From: WVWN01 sp964563535
GTDB taxonomy: Bacteria > RBG-13-66-14 > B26-G2 > WVWN01
Direction of reading: 5' to 3'
DNA: 6,604 nt
NCBI GenBank assembly: GCA_964563535.1
Contig: CAZLXP010000125.1
Span: 1 to 6,604, forward strand
Positions 1 through 6,604 of the stretch are shown in pieces. Position 1 is the stretch's first letter. The number at the start of each line of letters is the position of its first letter. The notes beneath the pieces are model-generated. The model saw nothing but the letters and a program-made list of their open reading frames with translations, was not told the DNA's origin and did no database searches. The position numbers and the translations under genes were made by a program.

Positions 1-1238
1 CGGGCGGCGAGCTCCACCGCCGTCGTCATGGCCTGCTCTTCCGCCAGTTGGTTCCCGAGCGTTTGCCTGATCTCGCCGGCTTCCTCTTTGAACGGCGTTA
101 CGTCCGCTTCGCGTTTAATGACGTGATACCCGAAGACGCTCTTGACCGGGCCGCTAACTTCCCCCTCTTTCAGCGCGAACGCCGCCTCCTCGAAATCGGG
201 GTCCATCTGGCCGCGGCCGAAGAAGCCGAGGTCGCCGCCGCGGGCCGCCGAACCGGGGTCGGCGCTCATTTCCTTGGCGAGTTTGGCAAAGTCTTCGCCG
301 GCGCGGATGCGCGCCGCGGCCGCGGCCGCTTTCCTCTTCGCCTCCTCCCACGCCGACTCGGGCTCGCCCGGCTGCACGGCGAACAATATATGGCGGCAGC
401 GGATTTCGCCGGCGTCGAAGTGGACCATCTTGTTGCGCTCGTAATATTCCTTAACCTGGGCGTCGCTGACCTTGACTTTCTTGCGAATCTGGTCCAGGTC
501 GATGAACGCGTACCGGATGCGCACCCGTTGGCCCAGCCGATAGTCGTCGAGGTGGGCGGAATAGTAAGCCTTCAAATCGCCGTCCGAAGGTTTCGCGGCG
601 GCGTCGGGTTTGGCGGCCAGGAACGCGTACGCCACCCGGACCTTCCCGGTCTCCTCGTCGAAGCGCGTTTTGACTTCCGCCTCGGAGACCCGCGCCGCGG
701 CGCCGACCATCTCGAAAACGCGGTCCATCAGGAGGGCGTCGCGCAGCCACCTCTCGAACTCGCCCGGCGTCATACCCTTCTCTTCGGCCGCGAAGGTCTC
801 ATACTTGCGCCGGTCGAACCGGCCCTCCGTCTGGAAGTTGGGGTTGCTCTCGAGCAAGATGCGGACCTCGTCGTCGGAGACGCGGAGCCCCATGCGGCGG
901 GCCTCCCGCAGCACCAACTCCTTCATCACGATCTGATTCAATACCGCGTTGGCGGACGCCAGGCGGAGGTCCCGCTCCGCCGCCTCGGTGAGAGGGCGCT
1001 GCGATTCGCCTCGGTAGCGCTGGTAGCGCAGCTTCATCTCGCGGTAGAATATCGGCTCGAATTCTTCCTGGCCTATCTTTCTGCCGTCGATCTCGACGAC
1101 CGTCGGGCCGCCGCTCTCGCCGCGCAAGATCTTGCGGAGCGTCGTCACCCCCACGAAGAACAGCGACGCGACGAACGCCACCGCGACCGCCCACATCACG
1201 GGCTTCATGCCCTCGCGCATTCCTTTTATCGTCGCCAA
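1..1238 (-). CDS. PpiD/SurA-like membrane-anchored peptidyl-prolyl cis-trans isomerase, 3'-partial
   Basis: The 412 visible residues read without a stop to the window edge, so the C-terminus is missing. A short basic N-terminus is followed by one hydrophobic segment at about residues 14-33 (VMWAVAVAFVASLFFVGVTT), with no obvious signal peptidase site, suggesting an inner-membrane anchor with the rest exported. Residues about 45-195 resemble the helical SurA/PpiD N-terminal chaperone domain (VVEIDGRKIGQEEF, then an NQIVMKELVLREARRMGL helix). Residues about 278-378 form a parvulin domain: IRCRHILF, then DFAKLAKEMSADPGS, GGDLGFFGRGQM, FEEAAFAL, and the closing GYHVIKRE. Known members assist folding of exported proteins. 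The TTG start at 1238 was chosen because GGAGGT lies 6 nt upstream; an in-frame ATG at 1220 lacks such a site. It is the last visible gene of the ppdK-TPR run, 51 bp after the TPR stop. Single-anchor topology favours PpiD over SurA, but orthology is not proven. Confidence 0.9.
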   Translation of the reverse strand, partial: MATIKGMREGMKPVMWAVAVAFVASLFFVGVTTLRKILRGESGGPTVVEIDGRKIGQEEFEPIFYREMKLRYQRYRGESQRPLTEAAERDLRLASANAVLNQIVMKELVLREARRMGLRVSDDEVRILLESNPNFQTEGRFDRRKYETFAAEEKGMTPGEFERWLRDALLMDRVFEMVGAAARVSEAEVKTRFDEETGKVRVAYAFLAAKPDAAAKPSDGDLKAYYSAHLDDYRLGQRVRIRYAFIDLDQIRKKVKVSDAQVKEYYERNKMVHFDAGEIRCRHILFAVQPGEPESAWEEAKRKAAAAAARIRAGEDFAKLAKEMSADPGSAARGGDLGFFGRGQMDPDFEEAAFALKEGEVSGPVKSVFGYHVIKREADVTPFKEEAGEIRQTLGNQLAEEQAMTTAVELAA

Positions 1239-1244
1239 GTCCAG

Positions 1245-1250
1245 ACCTCC
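1245..1250 (-). promoter_or_regulatory. Shine-Dalgarno site of the PpiD-like gene
   Basis: GGAGGT on the minus strand lies 6 nt before the TTG at 1238-1236. It is the strongest Shine-Dalgarno match near this gene and decides for the TTG over the ATG 18 nt downstream. Confidence 0.75.
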
Positions 1251-1289
1251 GTAATGCCGGCTCGCGCCGGCCTTATTTCGCCGAACGTA

Positions 1290-1952
1290 CTACGCGCTCG
1301 CGAACTCCTCGGGATAAACCAGCCGGCGGAACGCCGGGTCTTCCGCGTAGGCCCGGAAGTCGTCGTCCGCTTTGACGAGCTTGCGCGTCCGACCATCCAA
1401 CGCCATAGCCCTCTCGAGGTCCGCGAGCATCTCCTCTCGCCGGCGGCACAGGCTACGGGCGCACGCGCGGTTGTAGTAAAACTTGGCCTCGTTCGGCCGA
1501 AGCGCTATCGCCTTGTCGTACGCCTCCAAGGCCCGGTCGTAATTTCCCAGCCGGACGAGCGCCACGCCCTTATTGTTATGGGCTTTGGCGTTTTCCGGCT
1601 CGAGCCCCAGCGCCCGCTCGTACGAGGCCACCGCCTCGTCGTGCCTCCCGAGCTTGTCGAGGACGAAAGCCCGGTCGAAGTGGGCCGCGGCATAACCCGG
1701 CCTGAGCCTTAGGGCGTCATCGTAGGCCGCGGCGGCTTCCTCGTAGCGCCCGAGCCGGCGCAGCGCGACGCCGCGGCCGTGATGCGCCTCGGCGTCGGCG
1801 GCGTTGATTTTTATCGCCCGCTCAAACGCGGCCAGCGCCCGCTCGTAGTCGCCGCGCTTCAAAAGGGCGTTGCCGTCGCCGGCGCTGCGCTCGCCCTCGT
1901 CAGGAGGCAAAGTCCAAGTCCTTCCAAAAAAATTATCCGGGGCGCCGGTCAC
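1290..1952 (-). CDS. Soluble tetratricopeptide-repeat (TPR) protein
   Basis: A 220-residue protein built almost wholly of TPR units. Four clear 34-residue repeats lie at about residues 22-54, 55-88, 89-122 and 123-156. Each carries the W/L-G-Y-A-F-A-P type pattern, for example GDYERALAAFERAIKIN and GNYDRALEAYDKAIALRP. A degenerate fifth repeat follows at about 157-189. The tail KADDDFRAYAEDPAFRRLV resembles the short capping segment that often ends bacterial TPR proteins. There is no signal peptide, membrane segment or enzymatic domain, so it is probably a cytoplasmic protein-binding scaffold whose partner cannot be named. The start is uncertain. GTG at 1952 gives the longest form but has no visible Shine-Dalgarno. 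TTG at 1910 (206 aa) has GGAAGG 9 nt upstream, and either keeps all repeats. It lies 53 bp after ppdK and 51 bp before the PpiD-like gene, consistent with one transcript. Confidence 0.9.
   Translation of the reverse strand: MTGAPDNFFGRTWTLPPDEGERSAGDGNALLKRGDYERALAAFERAIKINAADAEAHHGRGVALRRLGRYEEAAAAYDDALRLRPGYAAAHFDRAFVLDKLGRHDEAVASYERALGLEPENAKAHNNKGVALVRLGNYDRALEAYDKAIALRPNEAKFYYNRACARSLCRRREEMLADLERAMALDGRTRKLVKADDDFRAYAEDPAFRRLVYPEEFASA
1920..1925 (-). promoter_or_regulatory. Possible Shine-Dalgarno for an internal TTG start of the TPR gene
   Basis: GGAAGG on the minus strand lies 9 nt before the in-frame TTG at 1910-1908. The only other upstream candidate, GTG at 1952, has no comparable site, so translation may begin 14 codons later than the longest reading. 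The neighbouring gene also appears to use TTG. Confidence 0.4.
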
Positions 1953-2005
1953 CGCCAGCCGCCGACGCCCGGGCCGGGCGGTAACCTTCCGCCGCGCGGC
2001 CGGCG

Positions 2006-4717
2006 CTAGGCGTTCCTGACCGCCGCCTGCGCCGCGGCCAGCCGCGCCACCGGCACGCGATAGGGCGAACAGGATACGTAGTCCAGGCCGATCTTGTGGC
2101 AGAAGGCGATGGTCGCCGGGTCGCCGCCGTGCTCGCCGCAGATGCCGATCTCGAGCTCGGCCTTGGCGCCGCGGCCCTTTTCGACCCCTATCTCCATCAA
2201 CAGGCCCACGCCGGAAACGTCCACCGTCTGGAACGGGTCCTCCTTAAGGATGTTGTGCGCGACGTAGTAGCGGAGGAAGGGCCCGGCGTCGTCGCGGCTG
2301 AAGCCGAAGGTCGTCTGGGTGAGGTCGTTGGTGCCGAAGGAGAAGAAGTCGGCCACCAGGCCGATCTCGTCCGCGGTCAGCGCCGCGCGCGGGACCTCGA
2401 TCATAGTGCCGATTTTATAGGGCACCGTCACGCCCTCGGCGTCCATTATCTCGTCGGCGGCGTTGCGCACGACCATCAACTGGTTGAAGAGTTCGTTGAC
2501 GTGGCTGACGAGCGGAATCATTATCTCGGGCCGGACCTCGACGCCGTCGCGGACGCACTGCACCGCGGCGCCGATGATGGCGCGGGCCTGCATCCGGGTT
2601 ATCTCGGGATAGATGATGCCGAGGCGGCAGCCGCGGAGGCCCAACATCGGGTTAAGCTCGCGCAGGGTCTCCACTTTTTGGGCCAGTTCTTTGGCGGGTA
2701 TCCCCATCCGCTTCGCCAGCTTTTCGATCTGCGCCGGGTCTTGGGGCAGGAATTCGTGCAGCGGGGGGTCGAGGGTGCGGATAACGACGGGCCGGCCGCC
2801 CATGGCCCGGAATATGCGGACGAAATCTCCCTGCTGCATGGGGCGCAGCTCTTCAAGTGCCGCGCGCCTCCCGGCCTCGTCGCGGGCGACGATCATCTTG
2901 CGTATGGACGTAATGCGGTCGCCGGCGAAGAACATGTGCTCGGTCCGGCACAGGCCGATGCCCTGGGCGCCGAACTTGACCGCCGCGACGGCCTGGTCGG
3001 CCTGGTCGGCGTTGGCCCAGACTTCGAGGCGCCGCGCGTCGTCGGCCCAGGACATGAATTCGGCGAATTGCTGGTAGACCGACGAATCCTGCGGCGGGAG
3101 GGTCTCGTCGACAAGGACGCGCTTTATCTCGGACGGTTCGGTCTGAAGCGCCCCCAACAAGACCTCGCCCGTGGTGCCGTCGACCGAGATTTCGTCGCCC
3201 TCTTTCACGACGACGCCGCCCAGCGCGACGAATTGGCGCTTCTTATAATCGATGTGGACGTCGCTGCAACCCACGACGCAGACCTTGCCCATCTGCCGGC
3301 CGACGAGCGCCGCGTGCGAGGTCATGCCGCCGCGTTCGGTCAAAATCCCCTCAGCCGCCGACATCCCCTTGATGTCCTCGGGCGACGTCTCGACGCGCAC
3401 GAGTATGACTTTCTCGCCCCGGCCGGCCCACGCCGCGGCGTCCTGGGCGTTGAAGACGACTTTGCCGGCGGCCGCACCCGGGCCCGCGTTCAAGCCGCGC
3501 GCGATAACCTTGCCCGCGCGGACCGCGGCCTCTTTCTGTTCCAAATTAAACACCGGCCGCAAGAAATGGTTGAGCTGCTCCGGCTCCATCGAGAGGAGAG
3601 CTTCCTCCTTGCTCATCAAACCCTCGGCCACCATGTCGATGGCGATGGTGAGGGCGGCGTACGCCGTCCGTTTGCCGGCGCGCGTCTGCAGCAACCACAG
3701 CCGGCCGCGTTCGAACGTGAACTCGATGTCCTGAAGGTCCCGGAAATGAGTCTCGAGCTTGCTCGCCGCGTCGTCCAGCTCGCGGTATACTTCGGGCATT
3801 TCCTCGGCTAGCGCCGCTATAGGTTTGGGGGTCCTTATCCCGGCGACGACGTCTTCCCCCTGAGCGTTGACCAGATACTCGCCGTAAAGGCCCTTCTCGC
3901 CCGTGGCGGGGTTGCGCGTAAACGCGACCCCCGAGCCGGAATCGTCGCCCAGGTTGCCGAAGACCATCGCTTGCACGTTGGCCGCGGTCCCCCACTCGTC
4001 CGGGATGTTGTTGAGCTGGCGGTAGGCGATGGCGCGGGGGTTGTCCCACGACGCGAAGACCGACTTTATAGCGCCCCACAACTGTTCGCGCGGGTCGTCG
4101 GGGAAATCGAGGCCCTTGCGCTCTTTGACGGCCTGCTTGAAAAGTCGGACCAACTCCCGTAGTCCGTCGGCGTTCAACTCCACGTCGAGCTTGACGCCGC
4201 GGTCCTTTTTGACCCGTTCCATTATCTCCTCGAACGGGTCGACGTCGTCGACCGTCTCGGGCCTCAGGCCCAGCACGACGTCGCCGTACATCTGGACGAA
4301 GCGGCGGTACGAATCGTACGCCGGCCGCGGGTCCCCCGTCTGCCGCGCCAGGCCGGCGACGGTTTTATCGTTCAGGCCGATGTTGAGGACGGTGTCCATC
4401 ATCCCGGGCATGGAGACGCGGGCGCCCGACCGCACCGACAACAACAACGGGTTGTCGACGTCACCGAACCGGCGGTCCAACGATTGTTCCACCAGCCCCA
4501 GATGGATCTCCACCTCGTCCTCCAAGCCGGGAGGCATCTCGCCGTTCCGGTAATAATAGACGCAAGCCTCGGTCGTAATGGTAAAGCCGGGGGGAACGGG
4601 GATGCCGATACTGGCCATCTCCGCCAGGCCGGCTCCTTTGCCGCCCAATAAATCCCCCATTTTGGCGGTGCCTTCCGTGGCGCCGTCGCCGAAAAAATAT
4701 ACGTACTTATTGTCCAT
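2006..4717 (-). CDS. ppdK: Pyruvate, phosphate dikinase
   Basis: PPDK reversibly converts ATP, phosphate and pyruvate to AMP, PPi and PEP in the cytoplasm, linking glycolysis and gluconeogenesis. At 903 residues it is complete; the family is usually about 870-900. The N-terminal ATP-grasp domain (about 1-350) shows LLGGKGAGLAEM, LLSVRSGARVSMPGMMDT, GSGVAFTRNPATGEKGLYGE and LLQTRAGKRTA. The swivelling phosphohistidine domain (about 400-520) carries LTERGGMTSHAALVGR with the phosphorylated His at 468. The C-terminal PEP/pyruvate barrel (about 540-900) shows GLCRTEHMFF (Arg590), IRTLDPPLHEFLP (Arg647), ELNPMLGLRGCRLG, TMIEVPRAALTADE, FFSFGTNDLTQTTFGFSRDD, and GICGEHGGDP with the acid/base Cys860, then LDYVSCSPYRVPVARLAAAQA. 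All key residues I can name are present, so it should be active. The ATG at 4717 has GGAGA 5 nt upstream, and a sigma70-like promoter lies about 60 bp before it. It heads the leftward gene run. Confidence 0.98.
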   Translation of the reverse strand: MDNKYVYFFGDGATEGTAKMGDLLGGKGAGLAEMASIGIPVPPGFTITTEACVYYYRNGEMPPGLEDEVEIHLGLVEQSLDRRFGDVDNPLLLSVRSGARVSMPGMMDTVLNIGLNDKTVAGLARQTGDPRPAYDSYRRFVQMYGDVVLGLRPETVDDVDPFEEIMERVKKDRGVKLDVELNADGLRELVRLFKQAVKERKGLDFPDDPREQLWGAIKSVFASWDNPRAIAYRQLNNIPDEWGTAANVQAMVFGNLGDDSGSGVAFTRNPATGEKGLYGEYLVNAQGEDVVAGIRTPKPIAALAEEMPEVYRELDDAASKLETHFRDLQDIEFTFERGRLWLLQTRAGKRTAYAALTIAIDMVAEGLMSKEEALLSMEPEQLNHFLRPVFNLEQKEAAVRAGKVIARGLNAGPGAAAGKVVFNAQDAAAWAGRGEKVILVRVETSPEDIKGMSAAEGILTERGGMTSHAALVGRQMGKVCVVGCSDVHIDYKKRQFVALGGVVVKEGDEISVDGTTGEVLLGALQTEPSEIKRVLVDETLPPQDSSVYQQFAEFMSWADDARRLEVWANADQADQAVAAVKFGAQGIGLCRTEHMFFAGDRITSIRKMIVARDEAGRRAALEELRPMQQGDFVRIFRAMGGRPVVIRTLDPPLHEFLPQDPAQIEKLAKRMGIPAKELAQKVETLRELNPMLGLRGCRLGIIYPEITRMQARAIIGAAVQCVRDGVEVRPEIMIPLVSHVNELFNQLMVVRNAADEIMDAEGVTVPYKIGTMIEVPRAALTADEIGLVADFFSFGTNDLTQTTFGFSRDDAGPFLRYYVAHNILKEDPFQTVDVSGVGLLMEIGVEKGRGAKAELEIGICGEHGGDPATIAFCHKIGLDYVSCSPYRVPVARLAAAQAAVRNA

Positions 4718-4722
4718 AAATC

Positions 4723-4727
4723 TCTCC
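4723..4727 (-). promoter_or_regulatory. Shine-Dalgarno site of ppdK
   Basis: GGAGA on the minus strand, 5 nt before the ATG at 4717-4715, supports this start. The protein N-terminus (MDNKYVYFFGDG) also matches where PPDK proteins normally begin. Confidence 0.7.
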
Positions 4728-4776
4728 GAGACCGTCGGTGCGCGCTCGCAAGGGTTTCGACCGGATTAAGCTTCCT

Positions 4777-4805
4777 ATTCTAAATTAAAAAAAATAAAAT
4801 TTCAA
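4777..4805 (-). promoter_or_regulatory. Predicted sigma70-type promoter of ppdK
   Basis: On the minus strand a TTGAAA -35 box (4805-4800) is followed by exactly 17 bp and a TAGAAT -10 box (4782-4777). The spacer is almost pure A/T with a run of T, in sharp contrast to the GC-rich surroundings. Transcription would begin near 4770, giving a leader of about 53 nt before the ppdK ATG. The boxes match the consensus at 5 of 6 and 5 of 6 positions. This is a sequence prediction only. Confidence 0.6.
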
Positions 4806-4825
4806 CCTCTCCGTCGTTAATACGA

Positions 4826-4834
4826 TGTTATAAT
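4826..4834 (+). promoter_or_regulatory. Predicted extended -10 promoter of the radical SAM gene
   Basis: TGTTATAAT on the plus strand is a perfect TATAAT (4829-4834) with the upstream TG of an extended -10 element. No good -35 box lies at 16-18 bp; TTCAAC at 4801 is 22 bp away. That fits promoters in which the TG compensates for a missing -35. The start of transcription would be near 4841, about 19 nt before the ATG at 4860. Confidence 0.5.
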
Positions 4835-4859
4835 ATTTTGGCATAAAGAATAACCCCGT

Positions 4860-6604
4860 ATGCAACCCGGCCTCGAAACAATATTGCCCCTCGTCCAGAA
4901 ACCCGGGCGTTACATCGGCGGCGAGACCGGCGCCGCGCCGGCCGCCTCGCCCGGCGAGCTGCGCTTCGTCCTGTGTTACCCCGAGGTCTACGAAATCGGC
5001 ATGAGCCACAAAGGCTTCTTGAACCTATACGCCGCGCTGGCCGCGGTGGAGGGAGTGGCCGCCGAACGGTGCTTCGCCCCGTGGCTGGATATGGCCGCCG
5101 AACTCCGCCGCCGCGGCCTGCCGCTAGGCGCCCTCGAGTCCGGCCTGCCCCTCTCCTCGGCCCACGTGCTCGGCTTCTCGTTCGCGACGCCGCTCAATTT
5201 CACCACCGCGCTGATGATGTTGGACCTGGCGGGCGTACCCTTGCTCGCGCGCGAACGCGGCGACCGAGACCCTATCGTCGTCGGCGGCGGCCAGGCCATG
5301 TTCAACCCCGAACCCGTAGCCGACTTCCTCGACGCCGTCGCGCTGGGCGAAGGCGAGGAGGTCGCCGTCGAAATCGCGGAAGCGGCGCGCGCGGCGAAAG
5401 CCGAAGGCGGTTCTCGAGCCGAGACGCTGCGCCGCCTCGGCGCCGTCGACGGCGTTTACGTACCGTCGTGGTACGAGGCCGCATACGACGCCGGCCTTTT
5501 TGCGGGCCTGCGAAGAAAACCTTTCGCGCCGGCGCGAATTCGCAAGCGGGTCCTCGCCGACGCCGACGCCGTACCCGCGGCTCCCCCGCCGGTGGCTAAC
5601 GTCCCGCCCACCCACGACCGGCTGGCCGTCGAGGTTATGCGGGGTTGTCTGTGGGGATGTCGCTTCTGTCAGGCGGGGGCGGTCACGAAGCCGGCGCGCG
5701 AGCGGGATGCCGGCGCCTGTCTGGAGGAAGCGACAACGCTCGCGAGCGCCACCGGCGCGTCGGCGTTGTCGTTTCTCGCCCTCAACGCGTGCGACTACTC
5801 GGCGCTCGAGCCGCTCATCCAAAACGTCCGCGCCAGCCGCCCGGACGTGACGCTGTCGCTGCCCGCGGCCCGCATATCGTCGTACCGCGGCGGCATATCC
5901 GAAGCTCTGATATCGCAGACCCGGGCCCAGCAGACCTTCGCCCCCGAGGTCGGCGCGGAGCGTTTACGCCCGGTAATAAATAAAGATTTCGCCAACGACG
6001 ACGTCGTGGCGGCCGTGGCCGCGGCGGCCCGGGCCGGCTGCCAGAACGTCAAGCTATACTTTATGGTCGGCCTTCCCACCGAGACCGACGACGACGCCGC
6101 GAGCATAGGCCAGTTGGTCGCGGCGTGCCGGCGGGCGCTGCGCGAAGGCCTGGGCCGGTGGGGCAACCTCTCCGCGGCCATATCACCTTTCGTGCCGCAC
6201 GCCCATACGCCGTTCCAATGGTACGGCCTCGCGCCGCCGGAAGTGTTGGCGCGTCGCATCGCGCTGGCGAAAAAGGCCGCCCCTCGCCAGGTCAAAGTTG
6301 ACGGGGAGGTCGGCTCGCGCGTCCTCGAAGCCTGCCTCGCGCGGGGCGACCGGCGCCTGGGCCCCGTCATCCTGGACGCCTACCGCGGCGGCGCCCGCTT
6401 CGACGCCTGGGGCGACCGATATGACGAGGCCCTTTGGACCCGGGCTTTCACGGCCGGCGGCCTCGAAATGGAAAAATACGCCTGCCGCGAACTTCCGCTC
6501 GCGGCGCCGCTCCCGTGGGACCACGTCGACGTCGGCGTAAGTAAAGAGTACCTGGTCGCCGAATATGAAAGGGCTTCGCAAGGCCGACCCACGCCCCCGT
6601 GCGA
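4860..6604 (+). CDS. Radical SAM protein, TIGR03960-like, 3'-partial
   Basis: The 581 visible residues are open at the window edge. The N-terminal region (about 35-165) resembles a B12-binding-like Rossmann fold: LRFVLCYPEVYEIGMSHKG, HVLGFSFATPLNFTTALMML, and VVGGGQAMFNPEPVADFLDAVALGEGEE. It lacks DxHxxG, so base-off cobalamin binding is doubtful. The radical SAM core (about 250-455) has the CX3CX2C cluster motif in RGCLWGCRFCQAG, with Cys263, Cys267 and Cys270 for the 4Fe-4S/SAM site. Then come TFAPEVGAERLRPVINK, KLYFMVGLPTETDDD and FVPHAHTPFQW. The end, PWDHVDVGVSKEYL and TPPC, matches where family members approach a terminal Cys-rich segment. Its chemical reaction is unknown to me. Family members are often followed by, or fused to, a TIGR03936 (DUF2344) radical SAM-linked protein. 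An in-frame TAA at 4851 makes ATG 4860 the first possible start, and KPGRYIGGE near the N-terminus matches the family. No Shine-Dalgarno is visible. Confidence 0.9.
   Translation, partial: MQPGLETILPLVQKPGRYIGGETGAAPAASPGELRFVLCYPEVYEIGMSHKGFLNLYAALAAVEGVAAERCFAPWLDMAAELRRRGLPLGALESGLPLSSAHVLGFSFATPLNFTTALMMLDLAGVPLLARERGDRDPIVVGGGQAMFNPEPVADFLDAVALGEGEEVAVEIAEAARAAKAEGGSRAETLRRLGAVDGVYVPSWYEAAYDAGLFAGLRRKPFAPARIRKRVLADADAVPAAPPPVANVPPTHDRLAVEVMRGCLWGCRFCQAGAVTKPARERDAGACLEEATTLASATGASALSFLALNACDYSALEPLIQNVRASRPDVTLSLPAARISSYRGGISEALISQTRAQQTFAPEVGAERLRPVINKDFANDDVVAAVAAAARAGCQNVKLYFMVGLPTETDDDAASIGQLVAACRRALREGLGRWGNLSAAISPFVPHAHTPFQWYGLAPPEVLARRIALAKKAAPRQVKVDGEVGSRVLEACLARGDRRLGPVILDAYRGGARFDAWGDRYDEALWTRAFTAGGLEMEKYACRELPLAAPLPWDHVDVGVSKEYLVAEYERASQGRPTPPC

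Larger units (their letters stand above)
4718..4859. other. AT-rich divergent intergenic region
   Basis: This 142-bp gap separates the divergent ppdK and radical SAM genes. Its centre (about 4770-4850) is strongly AT-rich, including a tract of A/T at 4781-4800, while the flanks are GC-rich. It holds both predicted promoters back to back, with about 20 bp between their core elements. I see no clear operator palindrome, riboswitch or terminator in it. Confidence 0.8.

Noticed and set aside
310..330. GC-only palindromic tract (CCGCGGCCGCGGCC)
   Set aside because: It encodes an Ala-rich helix (KRKAAAAAAARI) in the parvulin domain; low codon complexity explains it.
1256..1271. GCCGGC-TCGC-GCCGGC inverted repeat between the TPR and PpiD-like genes
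   Set aside because: The stem is only 6 bp and each arm is itself a palindrome common in GC-rich DNA. There is no T-run after it on the minus strand, so I do not call a terminator.
48..1712. Long plus-strand open frame (554 codons) opposite the PpiD-like and TPR genes
   Set aside because: It crosses two well-supported minus-strand genes and the gap between them. Its translation is Arg/Leu/Val-rich with no recognisable domain, and it is an expected antisense artefact of high GC at third positions.
2096..3811. Long plus-strand open frame (571 codons) opposite ppdK
   Set aside because: It lies wholly antisense to a fully conserved PPDK. The translation has no motif, and the composition is that of a GC-rich shadow frame.
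4781..4800. A/T tract considered as an intrinsic terminator
   Set aside because: No GC-rich stem precedes it on either strand, and it sits between the -35 and -10 boxes of the ppdK promoter.
4785..5009. Minus-strand open frame of 74 codons spanning the divergent gap
   Set aside because: It overlaps the radical SAM gene start and both predicted promoters. Its Lys/Phe-rich end simply translates the AT-rich promoter DNA.
5124..5822. Minus-strand open frame (232 codons) within the radical SAM gene
   Set aside because: Arg-rich with no domain, and antisense to the conserved radical SAM core. Other short frames in 4973-6592 were rejected for the same reason.

Overview
The window is high-GC bacterial DNA with strong G/C bias at third codon positions. 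It fully encodes two proteins and most of two more. A membrane-anchored parvulin-type foldase points to a diderm (Gram-negative-type) cell. The radical SAM family on the plus strand is, to my knowledge, found across many anaerobic lineages. I cannot name a genus. Nothing in the window looks like a mobile element, prophage, CRISPR array, tRNA or rRNA.

Layout: three genes lie head to tail on the minus strand, in transcription order. These are ppdK (pyruvate, phosphate dikinase, 4717 to 2006), a small soluble TPR protein (1952 or 1910 to 1290) and a PpiD/SurA-like peptidyl-prolyl isomerase (1238 to beyond position 1, 3' end cut off by the window). The gaps are about 50 bp with no convincing terminator, so one transcript is plausible. 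Across a 142-bp AT-rich divergent gap (4718-4859) a radical SAM protein resembling the TIGR03960 family runs rightwards from 4860. It is still open at 6604, probably just short of its C-terminus or of a downstream or fused TIGR03936-type partner.

The divergent gap carries two readable sigma70-type promoters. For ppdK there is TTGAAA, a 17-bp spacer and TAGAAT on the minus strand. For the radical SAM gene there is an extended -10 (TGTTATAAT) on the plus strand. The ppdK and ppiD-like genes have good Shine-Dalgarno sites, the latter selecting a TTG start. The radical SAM gene has a very short predicted leader and no visible Shine-Dalgarno.

Functionally, PPDK interconverts pyruvate and PEP, a central-carbon step typical of PPi- or ATP-economical metabolism. 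The TPR and foldase genes look like housekeeping genes that happen to be co-transcribed, with no evident pathway link. The least understood gene is the radical SAM protein. I found no clear sign of an undescribed multi-gene system.
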